NCBI GenBank assembly: GCA_009192285.1
Contig: WBVU01000005.1
Span: forward strand, 2,126,731 to 2,190,730
Source: Morchella semilibera
Lineage: Eukaryota > Ascomycota > Pezizomycetes > Pezizales > Morchellaceae
Length of the DNA: 64,000 bases
Reading direction: 5' to 3'
Numbering within the stretch: the first letter of the stretch is position 1; each line of letters begins with the position of its first letter. Positions 12,449 through 22,603 of the stretch are shown piece after piece. A program made the position numbers and the translations under genes. The notes below the pieces were generated by a model. The model was not told the origin of the DNA and did not search any database. It was given only the letters and a program-made list of their open reading frames with translations.

Positions 12449-12585
12449 TACCGCAAAAACTCGAAAAATTGGCTATCTCCGGCCAGGGATTACCTCCTTC
12501 ACGATTGGTTGAAGGGCGTAGATCAGGTCTGCTTATAGCAATTTTGATCTCATATGCATAGCCAATTTTTCGAGTAATGGCGGTA
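12449..12585. mobile_element. 137-bp MITE with 28-bp inverted ends
   Basis: The ends 12449-12476 and 12558-12585 are inverted copies with four mismatches clustered in one spot; both begin TACCGC and share a perfect 17-bp block (CTCGAAAAATTGGCTAT). The interior (GGCCAGGGATTACCTCC, then GGGCGTAGATC) recurs near 49939-50033, so this is a dispersed family rather than a chance hairpin. No coding capacity. Confidence 0.75.
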
Positions 12586-13030
12586 CTCACCTCGCTCGCA
12601 CATCAACCATCTCTTAGTAAAATCCGAAATATTACTCAAATAGAGTCCTTTTCTAAGGGCCGCGAGAGGTGTTAAATACATGCACGCAAAACTCTCCTAC
12701 GATAGGAATGATCTATGGAAAAAGGTTATATGGTGCACAAATATTTCTCCATAGGTATTATGAGGAATACTCGTAAAGAATAATCCTATGGTTGGGGGTG
12801 TACGTGTGTTTCTAGGCATGGCGTTCAGGGAGGTGATATATGATATCCTGCATGCACCACGGGTGTCAACTTTCTTTTGTATGGGAATCTTGGGGAAGTG
12901 CCACAGTTGGTCTAGGCACTAGGGCCATTATGGGTGTAGGTCTCCCACTTTCTGTAAGATTTATTGGCTAATTTTGAAGGGGGGCCGGCCCCCCCGGGGG
13001 GGTGAAAGGCCGAGGTTTATATATATACCC

Positions 13031-13126
13031 GGGTCAGGCAAGAAGAACCTGAACATCGTTTTCCTGGTAGTAACCAATTTGACCCCGCTAGCGCGTTTTT
13101 ATGTTCAGGTTCTTCTTGCCTGACCC
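13031..13126. repeat. Perfect 26-bp inverted repeat with 44-bp spacer
   Basis: Bases 13031-13056 (GGGTCAGGCAAGAAGAACCT...) are perfectly repeated in reverse complement at 13101-13126. A transcript would form a strong stem. No duplicate elsewhere in the window was noticed. It may be a fold-back element. Confidence 0.85.
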
Positions 13127-13860
13127 AAGTACACCTACCCCCCTGCTCGAGCCATAGTGTTAACACATCTCAGTGCACGGTCATTGGCAAAAAGACTCAA
13201 ATGCGGGAATTGGCGCACTGGATGATATCCATCGGGGTTTTGCAACGGGAGTGGGTACTAATGACAAGGTTTTGCAGGTTTGCTTGTACTTCACCTTTGT
13301 TTTTTGTCCACCCAGAGTGCACACCATATATATCCACAACCAATCATCTTGTTTGTTTACATGGTCTGTGTGAGTTAGTAACTTACATGTAGTATATCAC
13401 TAGCATCGTGCAACTCCTAGTACACTTATGTCTCACATCAACCTGGCCACTGAACCCTTGCTGCTACTGTACCCTAGATACAATCTTAAATACGTACGCT
13501 GGCTTCGAGACCTCCCTATTACATCTATGTTAGAATTACTAAAGGGTCTGGCGCAGTAATTATATATAACTACAATCCAGACGCCGTCCGTTCTGCTTAC
13601 CGACCCGTGCTCGTGAATTGTAAGTAGATATCTACTCCCTTGAAAGGTATATACACATGCACCCACAGACAGCCCATTTGGAACGAAGCTGTCTTATGAC
13701 GGTTGTGTAAGACATGTATTATTACTTTAGACCCACAACATCCGCATCATAACTCCTCACTCGATCTCAGGACTACCTCCGAGAAAAAGAAATTCCACTA
13801 ACAAACCAAAAACGGCCTCCTATAATGAAACAACTTATATTATAAAGAGTGGCATTAATA

Positions 13861-15553
13861 TTAATCGTAATTCATCCTAGGAGGGTAATCCGATCCGCCA
13901 CGAGAATAACCATGGTCACTCCTTCCACCGTTCCACTGTCTCCCACGCCATGAACTAGATCTGAACGGTTCATGTCTGCCACGAAAGCCCCCTCGATACC
14001 CTGGAATAAAGTTTTTTCCTTGGTAGCCCCTTCCCCCGCTGCCACTCCCTCGGTGGGAAGGGTTACTCCCACTGCGACCACTCTGCCTTGGGGGGCTTGG
14101 GGTAACCGGGCCGTGGCCATCCTTTTTGGGGCGTTTCGGTGATACGCTTTCCTCTTCGTTGGCATTGGGATTACTACATACGCGCTTTGAAGTTATTGGT
14201 GTTGGCGGGGCGGAACTAGCACGGACGTGTCCTTCTGGATCCGGAGTTGACGTTGAAGTTGAAGCACCTGCTGCGGAAGAGGTGCCGCGCTGACGAGCTG
14301 AGAGCGCACTCTCGCGAATATTGTTCTCTGAGTCTTGATGACTAGAGGCACTACTCCCATGCACGTGGCGAGCTGTTGGCATCAAAGTTGTCGGTGACAC
14401 TTGCGAACATGTGCTATCACGACCACGGCGCCCGGTGGCAGAAAGAAAGGTCCCTTTCCAAGGGGTTTGAGGATGGGCTCCTGGAGAGGATGTTAATGCG
14501 GTACTTACAACCACAACTCCCGGCTCTCCTGAGGTACGGAGAAGATCCGAGTAGATCCCCAACACGGACTGTACAGACTTGACAACCGTAGTCAACGCAT
14601 CCATTGAAATCATTGTCTTATCAATTGTATCTGTGAGATGCGACGAAGCCGCCTTCAAGGCCGCCATAAGTGTTCGATCTGCATTCGCACCGGCCTCAGG
14701 ATCGTTGCCAAATAGCTCCAATTTGAGGGCACGGTAGTTGCCGGTCAACCACTTTAAGGACCCTTTCGCAATGCTCCCAGGGGCGAAAATAGCTGGGATA
14801 AACTGAGAGAAGTAATATTCCATCAAGTGCTTCGCGGCAACGTGGATGGCTCCGCGTTTCTCACCACGAAGGTCAAGGTCTTCGGCGACGGAGTATATTA
14901 AATCCTCGAAATCTTTGTCGTTGGTTCGGGCGATGAAAGTGGCAATGTTGGTCATTACCAGTCCACTAACCTGATTATGGACGCTGCCAGTCAATCTTCA
15001 TAATTTTCTCCTTAATTCTTGCATTGAGACTTGATTACCTCAGGGGATGCATCAAATATAATGTCGGTTAGGATGCTTGCAGCTTGCAGGCTCCCCAACT
15101 CGTCAAACAATTGGAATATTATCTCCAAGGAGGCTTTTGCGTCGTCTGCCTTTTGTTTTCCGTGGGATACAAATGAACAGATGCGTGTTAGCGCATTGCC
15201 ACGCTGGGTATTAACGGTCTTTTGTTAGCTGTTTTGATCCTCTCTCTCCCCCCCTCTCTCTCTTATTATTCTGCTGATATGATATGGTATCCTCCCCCAT
15301 GTTTATACCTCTCACTTTGTCTCTTTCTACGCCTCTAATCTTATAACCTCGGTAGTCTTCCGTCCAAGGGGTATGTGTTTGAGAGCTTCCTATTCACCTC
15401 TAATATTGGGAGACTTGTATCCCATGCCTTCTCATAGTCATCGTCATCGAGTGTTTTCTTTTCAAACTCGTTGCTGAGAGGGGGGGCTGGTGACGGGGAG
15501 TAAATGACTTGTTCATCCTCTTCCGTCATGAGTATTCTTTCTTGAGATTGCAT
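13861..15553 (-). CDS. Unrecognised protein with C-terminal RG/RGG-rich tail
   Basis: Three minus-strand exons are proposed: 15553-15398, 15203-15039 and 14970-13861 (476 aa). Exons 2 and 3 are well supported: the 68-nt intron joins ILTDIIFDASPE to VSGLVMTNIATF in phase 0 and both sides look helical. Exon 1 (MQSQERILMTEEDEQ, acidic) and its 194-nt intron are less certain. Residues 50-220 look alpha-helical with no family I can name; 220-380 are Ser/Thr/Pro-rich; KRPKKDGHG could be a nuclear signal; the last 75 residues carry many RG/RGG motifs (HRGSGSGGRGYQG, YRGGFRGRH, WRGRQW). RGG tails are common in RNA-binding proteins and are arginine-methylation targets; RNA binding is therefore a reasonable guess only. 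Confidence 0.62.
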
Positions 15554-16944
15554 ATTGGTGATTTGTAGAAATATATACCAGTATTGAGAAACGCAAAGTT
15601 TGGCTTTGGAGGTCTGATCAGGCAGGACATGCGGGTCTCTATTTGAGGGCAGAGATTGGAGCATATGCTAAACCGGATTCAAAATAAAGTATATATCTTT
15701 CTTTCTTTGTTGGTACCTCACTGTAAAGGGTGGTCGCTTTGAAGCTTTTGTAAGCTGAGTAATAGGCAGGTAGGGTAGCGTTCTTTGTTCCAACCTAAGA
15801 AGTCCTAAGCTGAAAGAATACGAAAGCAAACCTTTTGCCTAATTTCAGAACTTCTGGGGCCAAATAAACTGGAGGTAATATCCGCGTGTCCTTCAGTGGC
15901 CACTGCTTGTGTTCTGATACTCCCAAACTACATATTCCCCTATGGCCCTAGAGTACCAATCGCTACAATCAGATCTCTGAAACTGTAGCGTAAATACACC
16001 TTAGGAAGGCGGGCTGATATACCGAGAGATCTTGTAGTTGTAGCTGTGGAGAAACGCTTGATATACATAAGCCACACATGTTGGGAAGAATTTAAGATTA
16101 ACTTAATGTAATCACGCTCGGGCCGATCAGGAATAGATAGCTTTTTTCTCGACCTGCATAGGTCAAAAACTGTCAGGCAGGCTGGCGGTAATCATATGTA
16201 CTACGGGGGGAGTGGGGTAGGGAAAGTCTCCAGAGCTATGGCCTGTTGCAACCATGGCCAGTTATGGGGACTTTCCCTACCCGTTGTACGTACATGTAAG
16301 TACTACTACTTGATTTAATTTTAACCCTAATGCCCACCATAACCCTAACCCTGGAATCGTCTTATCATTAATGCTGTACGTAAAAGGGGGTTTTATATGA
16401 TAGATAGATGATTGAGTTCACGATGCATAAAACGGCCTGAAAACGTGAACCACTTTATACTATGAACGATGATCTATTGACGAAAAGAAAGATACAGAGC
16501 CCGCCTATGCTATCCACTAAGAACACCACGTGACTCCAAGGCGCCAATAAGCGCCAATCTATAGCCGCGCAGCTTACAAATGTTGGTTGCCTGACTAGCG
16601 CTCCCAAATTAGCATACTATGTATTATGTATATATATGCTTCAGACATGTTTTATTAAGTAGTACATGTTATAATAGGACTGAACTACTTTATAACCCCT
16701 ACATTGACTCGGTTTATTCTTTAGAAGGAGTTATGATTCTCGCGTTATGCTAAGCACAGTGGTTGTTGGTGGCGGTGGTACGCGCTTATTCGTCATCAGT
16801 TGCCGAGAATCGCGGTACGGATGAACTGTCAGGGGTTCTTGCAGTAAATGCTGACTTTGCTGAGCTTCACGAAACGTGTCGTCTCCAAGGAAAGAGGGAA
16901 CCTGCCAGCAATTGGCATCTCTCCTTGAAAGAATTGCGCACACG
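15554..16944. other. Intergenic between divergent genes
   Basis: 1.4 kb between the RGG-protein gene (-) and glucosidase I (+). It contains the fold-back element at 16198-16289, a TACATGTA site just right of it and a double telomere-type repeat at 16341-16352. CT-rich stretches at 15240-15340 lie within or beside the proposed first intron region of the RGG gene. Confidence 0.55.
16198..16289. mobile_element. Fold-back element, copy 1 (92 bp)
   Basis: Imperfect palindrome beginning GTACTACGGGGGG and ending GTTGTAC; the arms share GGGTAGGGAAAGTC. The centre (16238-16259, ATGGCCTGTTGCAACCATGG) is itself palindromic and recurs in the copy at 31837-31930. A TACATGTA lies immediately to the right. 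Confidence 0.75.
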
Positions 16945-19900
16945 ATGGTGATACTATCCCCTCGTTTAGCGATGCTACGATTCCTCCTTTTTGCAGCACT
17001 GTCTGCACTATTTACTACTATTACGAACGCCAGAGATACAACGTCGGGTGAGGATGGGGGATGGATTCTTGTTAATGAGATTTCAAGAGCTTCAAACCAG
17101 AGCTTGCTATGGGGCCCTTATAGGCCAAACCTTTATTTTGGGGTCAAACCCAGAATACCAAATAGCTTGATTGCTGGTTTGATGTGGAGCAGAGTTGATG
17201 ATTTCAAGAGTATTCAGAGCAGTAAGTACTGGTTTTACCAGCTGCATCCGACTTTCGTTGAGCTACGATATCTCTTGCATATGGAATGGAGTGGACAAAA
17301 TTGACCGAATTATTTTCAGGTTTTAGGCATACCTGTGAACAAGGTGATAATATGGCCGGATACGGGTGGGAGGAGTATGACATCCGAACTGGAGGAAACC
17401 AGGTCATCCGCGATCAGGGGAATATGATTGATATTCAGACTCAGTTTGTCAAGGTCGAAGGCGGAGAGCACGGTTAGCCACATCCGTCTCTAATTATAAT
17501 TTTAACTTGTCAATGAGGAAACTTACACATACGGCTTAATATTAGGTGGTCATTGGGGTGTCCGTATCACTGGGACACCAAGGAAAGAGGGTAAGAGGCC
17601 TTTGTCAGATACTACCGATATGAGACCTCGGCTAACCTACTTCTAACTATAGCTCCCGCTGATCTCAAAACTGCGATTTGGTTCTATGTTGGCCTTGAGG
17701 GATTTGGAAGCATCTCCCTAGTCAATGAACCCGACGAAAGGGGGCTTGAAGGCACAGTGCAGCTGGAAGGCTCTATCCCACGACTTGGAGATTTCAAGAT
17801 TGATGTCACTTCCGGTCCACAAAGAAATAAAGCCCCTGTTGTTGTTCACCCAACTTATTGGGCCGAGAAACCCCTCGACAGGGCTCTGTACCATTCTGTT
17901 CAGGTCCCCGAGGATCAAGTCTGGAATGCAAAAGGTTGTTAACTCTATGGTTCTAAGCCGAAACGTATTCTAACTGTTAGATACTAGAATTCGTATTTGT
18001 GGCCCTTCGAGACAATATCGTAGATTTGCAAGAAAGATACGGCAAAGAAAACCATCCACCCCCATGCCAGACATTCACTGTCAAAAATAAATTTGGCCCG
18101 GGAAACTTGCATTACGTTCAGAAAGTCTTCGAAGGCGCTTTTGAAGTAAACTACACCCATCTACTTACTACCGTATATGACGGGGGCTCGAGGCTAACCA
18201 ATCTCTTAGTTTGACGTTCTTTATACATCAGCATCTGCGCTAGAGCCTATGAGCTGTATGGCCTTAATTACCCGAGTTCTTTTCAATTATTATTGCTGAC
18301 ATTTAGGTAGCTGAAATACTTACTGAGACGATCAAGTCCGTGAGCTTATCATTTCCTGAACGCTTCGAAAAGGTCTTCTCACGGGTGGCCCCTTTTGATA
18401 AACCAAAATATACTAAATTCGCCCATTCCTTATTTTCTAATCTTTTAGGCGGTATTGGGTACTTCCATGGCACCTCTGTCGTAGACCGCGCATATGCAAA
18501 CGAATATTTGGAAGAAAATGAGGGATTTTGGGAGGATGCTGCAGAGGCACAGAGACGCCCCGGTGCAGCGAAATTAGAAGGACCAACAGAGCTCTTCTCA
18601 AGCATTCCTTCGCGCCCATTCTTTCCAAGAGGATTTCTATGGGACGAAGGGTTCCACTTAATCCCAATAAGCGAGTGGGACATGGACTTGACCCTGGAAA
18701 TTGTGAAGAGCTGGCTTTCTCTGGTAGATGATGATGGTTGGATTGGGCGAGAACAAATTCTAGGAGATGAGGCTAGAACTAAGGTGCCGGTAGAGTTTCA
18801 AACTCAATACCCGCATTACGCAAACCCCCCAACTCTTTTCTTTATACTCACAAAATTCATCGATAAATTAGAAGGGTTTCAGAGCCCGGGTAAGAGTCAA
18901 AAGATCGAGTTCCCAATAGACCCAATATAGTGTTGACCGATAGCAGATGAAATTCTTGACCAAGCATCCTTTGGGAACATGTTCTCGTCCGCTGATCTTC
19001 CTACGGCACATCTAAAGAATCCGGAGGCTGCATTGCAGTATCTTCGGTCGATTTATCCACAACTACGTCGTCACTACTTCTGGTACCGCAGAACCCAATC
19101 GGGTGACATAAGGACCTGGGATAGAGAAGCATACTCTATGAAAGAGGGCTATCGGTGGAGAGGCCGTACTCCCGAGCATTGCTTGACATCGGGACTGGAT
19201 GATTATCCCCGTGCTCGTCCCCCCCACACGGGAGAACTCCATGTTGATCTACTATCGTGGGTCGGCATGATGACGCGCTGTATCAAACGTATAGCGGTGA
19301 AAATTGGCGAGGCGGAAGATGCCGCGGAATTCGACGAGTTTGACTACGCTATTACAAGAAACGTGGATGATCTACACTGGTCAGACAAGCACGGCACATA
19401 CTGCGACGCCACCATTGACGACTACGACGAGAGTGTACATGTGTGCCACAAAGGATACATTTCGATCTTCCCGTTCTTAGTCGGTCTTGTGGACAAGGAC
19501 TCGGAGAAATTGGGAAAGGTCCTGGACTTAATTGAGGACCCTGAGCATATTTGGAGTGAATACGGGCTAAGGAGCTTGAGTAAAAGTGATGAATATTTCG
19601 GAGCAGGGGAAAATTACTGGAAAGGGCCTGTGTGGATAAATATTAATTATCTTGCTATTCAGAGATTACAGGTAAATCATCTATCCTAATTATTACGCCG
19701 ATAACTGCGGCACTTTCTTCTCCCCTTTCTATGCATATTATTAGCGGGACACACACACTAACGGAAGATCAATTCGGGACTTTAGGAGTACGGCTCCGTT
19801 TCCGGCCCGCATCAAGCGCAGGCAGCGAGAATCTATACCAGGCTTAGGAAGAATGTGGTCGAAAACGTTTATCGCGAATGGGAAACCACGGGGTATGCGT

Positions 19901-20307
19901 GGGAGCAATATGACTCGGAAACCGGAAAGGGCCAGAGAACTGCACACTTCCTGGGTTGGACATCGCTTGTGGTCAAAATAATGAGCATGCCTGAGCACGC
20001 TACCATTGCGCCCACTCCAGGTGTTGCCTCAGAAGTTACTCCGGAAGCCACTCCAGAGGCGACTGTGGCTGATTCTGAAGATGCTTCCCCTGAGGAACCT
20101 TTTGATACCACTTCTGGTATTTGTTCTCAGGAAACCCCAAATGATATTGCCCATGCCGATTCTGGATATACCTCTGAGGCTACCTCTGAGGCTGATTCTG
20201 ATGTTACTGCTGAGACCGAGGCTACTCCTAGGCCTGATCCTGGGGCTGCTCTGGGTGATGGTAATACGGGTACAACCTATGATGGCAATATCAAGGAAGA
20301 ATTGTAG
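16945..20307 (+). CDS. GCS1: Mannosyl-oligosaccharide glucosidase (glucosidase I, GH63)
   Basis: Removes the terminal alpha-1,2-glucose from the N-glycan precursor in the ER; GH63, yeast Cwh41/Gls1. Nine exons join to exactly 929 codons: 16945-17221, 17320-17472, 17546-17590, 17653-17934, 17988-18145, 18210-18255, 18311-18889, 18944-19671, 19786-20307. Landmarks: SLLWGPYRPNLYFG, GWEEYD, GGHWGVRITGTP, FPRGFLWDEGFHLIPI, DYPRARPPHTGELHVD, AGENYWKGPVWININY, and the C-terminal GYAWEQYDSETGKG. The N-terminus carries a hydrophobic segment (LRFLLFAALSALFTTI) ending in a plausible cleavage site, so it may be a signal peptide instead of the usual type II anchor. After the catalytic domain comes a tail of roughly 105 residues rich in Thr/Glu/Ser/Ala/Pro (EVTPEATPEATV, TSEATSEADSD), ending in KEEL, which resembles an ER-retrieval signal. 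Tail-to-tail with BMT2. Confidence 0.95.
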
Positions 20308-21581
20308 TGGATGATAGTGAGAAGAGGCCTTAGTTAAACCTCAACGGGAATTTATAGTTTAGAAATATTATAAGTTGAACCTTTTCGGACGCGTTGGAGA
20401 AAGCACGTCCCTAAATGACGAGTGATATTCTATGAACCAATACTGAGATTAAGAATTTTTGTCGTGTGAAACAAAATGTCGTCCAGTCCAGGAACGAAGG
20501 TCGGCACTCGGTCCAAAGCGGGGCGAATAGGTGCTGAGCCGGAAAGATCTCCGGAACTACGAATACATAAAGGCATGTCTTGAAAAGACGCCACTACTAT
20601 AACACCCGTTACGAATATTTCTCCCGAACGATACCAAATCTAGTGTTCCTTCGGAGCGGCCCAGCTGTTTCGGGCCCATCAATTCTAATTTAATGTCTTA
20701 AGTCCTAAGAACGCCCCAAATCCTTCTATATTTCCTGTGTCACCACTAATCACTCACCCAACCAACCTCACAGACTACTCCGATAACTAAAAGCTTTTCG
20801 AATGGGGTGAGATATATTTGCGAGGGAACCATGCATGGAGGAGAAGGGGGGCTGCTTACTCTACTGACCTCAAATCTCCCATGACCAGCATATGCCCCCT
20901 TTATTACCTAAGTTTTGCACTTTGGAGGCGAATGTGTGATCCGTTCATCCGAGGATCACCATGGCTTTCAGAGTCTTTTCAATAACCTATCGTTCTTAAG
21001 AAACTCGCCGAATTCTACTCCCGAGAGTTGATCTACTCAATGAGAATTATTTTTCTCGCCGAACTGATGACGGGGTCGAAAGTTGATCTACATGTACTTT
21101 TAATACTAATGCTACCAGCTTAAACCCTAGAAGTGACTAACCTTTCCTCGACGTGACGATAGGTGATAATTGATGCTTGAACCTCAAGATTTTTGAACCA
21201 CGAGACTAATCTATTAAATTTAGCACATCTAACAAGCATGTGCGAGCAAAAAGCCCTCATCAAGTGCGTGACCTCAGTGGGTGATGCCTTCATGCATATC
21301 AGAACTTACCGATTTAGAAATGCCATAAAATGAAAACGTGATAGTGATATGTTGAAGTTTGTAACTCGTGACATCTGGAGTGGTTGCCTGGAGTCTCAGA
21401 TCCATCTGGATTCCGGGGCGGACGTCACATTGAAGTTACAAGCCCAAGCGGTAATGGAGGCCGTTAAGATGTAGTCTAATTCTGCGTGTACCACACGAGG
21501 TATCGAACCAATTTTGATCTACCACTACACTATTACACGAAACCTACATGTACCTTTTCTGCAAAACTCCTAAGTACATGT
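20308..21581. other. Intergenic between convergent 3' ends
   Basis: 1.3 kb separating glucosidase I and BMT2. No gene, RNA or clear repeat recognised apart from TACATGTA sites near 21089 and 21545. Confidence 0.5.
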
Positions 21582-22603
21582 TTACTCTAACAAGATCGCA
21601 AAGTTATTTCGTGTCTTGCCAGGGTTTACTTCTTTCTTTTTCTCTAAACCCGAGACTCGCGTTATCTCTTTCCTGGTTAAACGCCACAGCTGGTAACTGA
21701 GTTTAGCACTCAATTTCGAACGCACTAGAGTGTAACCAAGGCTATTCATAATTTTTACAAGGTGGTTCTCGTCGAGATACCTCGAGTTTGTGATGCAAGG
21801 GGCTGGAAGCACTAGGAAAAGACATGGTAACAATTCTGCAACCGGAGAATCTTCCTGGTCTAAAGATACGCTTCGAAGAAACTTTGTTGTCCGTCGGAGC
21901 ATTTCTCCTCTTGCGGCCGGTAAGGGCACGTAGTTCAGAACCAAAGACAGCGAGATAATTTCAAACTTCTCGCCATCATCCTTAGGAAGTGGACGTTCCA
22001 TGAAATCTTGTGTCTCAATGCTCGGATGTCGAGAGTTAAGGTCAATCCGCTTCACATCAAACATGGGCGACTTGGAGCAAGCGTTATCCGGGCACAGAGC
22101 TCCCACCTCAAGGAGTCTCAATCTTTGTCCAGTGGCATAGCTAGTCGTATTGTCGGCTTTGCCCGACCCCAACTTTGATCGCCGAGTTTCCCCGATCCAG
22201 TCGATAAAGATTTTTGATGAATCACCTCCCCGCTGGTTCGACTGACCACAGACCTGCAGTGACGCGTTTTAAGCAACATTTTCTTTTTCAACCACCATCG
22301 CTGAGTATCGTGAGATCGTGAACCTACACTTGCTTGTTGGTATTTTTCTAAACCACCGTTTGCTTCGATCTCTGCTTGTATAGCCGCCGCTGTGTCGACG
22401 TCATTTTTTCTCAAGGCTTGGGAAAGCCTTTTGTGTAGAGTATGGTGTTTCCGTATAACAGCTCTCCCGGTCTTGGACGATAAAGCTGACGTGGTAACGG
22501 GGTGAGCATGAGGCACGGGAAGCACGCTGTCCTTAGTCCCGGCGTTACGATGTCGAGACAGAAGGATCGATCCGGTCCGTTTCGGCTTCTTTACTCGTGT
22601 CAT
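21582..22603 (-). CDS. BMT2: 25S rRNA adenine-N1 methyltransferase BMT2
   Basis: Nucleolar SAM-dependent enzyme making m1A in 25S rRNA (A2142 in yeast). Exon 1 22603-22328 and exon 2 22253-21582 join in phase 0 through a 74-nt intron, 315 aa. The basic N-terminus (RVKKPKRTGSI) and helical RAVIRKHHTLHKRLSQ lead to GGLEKYQQAS; across the intron come GQSNQRGGDSSKIFIDW, the SAM motif LRLLEVGALCPDN, RIDLNSRHPSIETQDFM, and EIISLSLVLNYVP, all in the order of the family. Without the intron the two halves lie in different frames, which confirms the splice. The tail is basic. Confidence 0.92.

Larger units (their letters stand above)
9738..13860. other. Gene-free stretch rich in short inverted-repeat elements
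   Basis: About 4.1 kb without a supportable gene. It holds a 17-18 base G run near 10250, several AT-rich microtracts, four TACATGTA palindromes in 10.0-11.9 kb and one at 13384, and the elements listed separately at 11911-12208, 12449-12585 and 13031-13126. Small reading frames here mostly lie over these repeats. Confidence 0.6.

Noticed and set aside
17934-17990. Apparent frameshift between glucosidase exons 4 and 5
   Set aside because: Using the acceptor ACTAG at 17987 instead of TTAG at 17980 restores the frame, and the whole gene then sums to an exact number of codons.
21480-21550. Minus-strand tRNA-like text with GTAGTGGTAGA and GGTTCGATACC
   Set aside because: The two boxes are too close to leave room for an anticodon arm.
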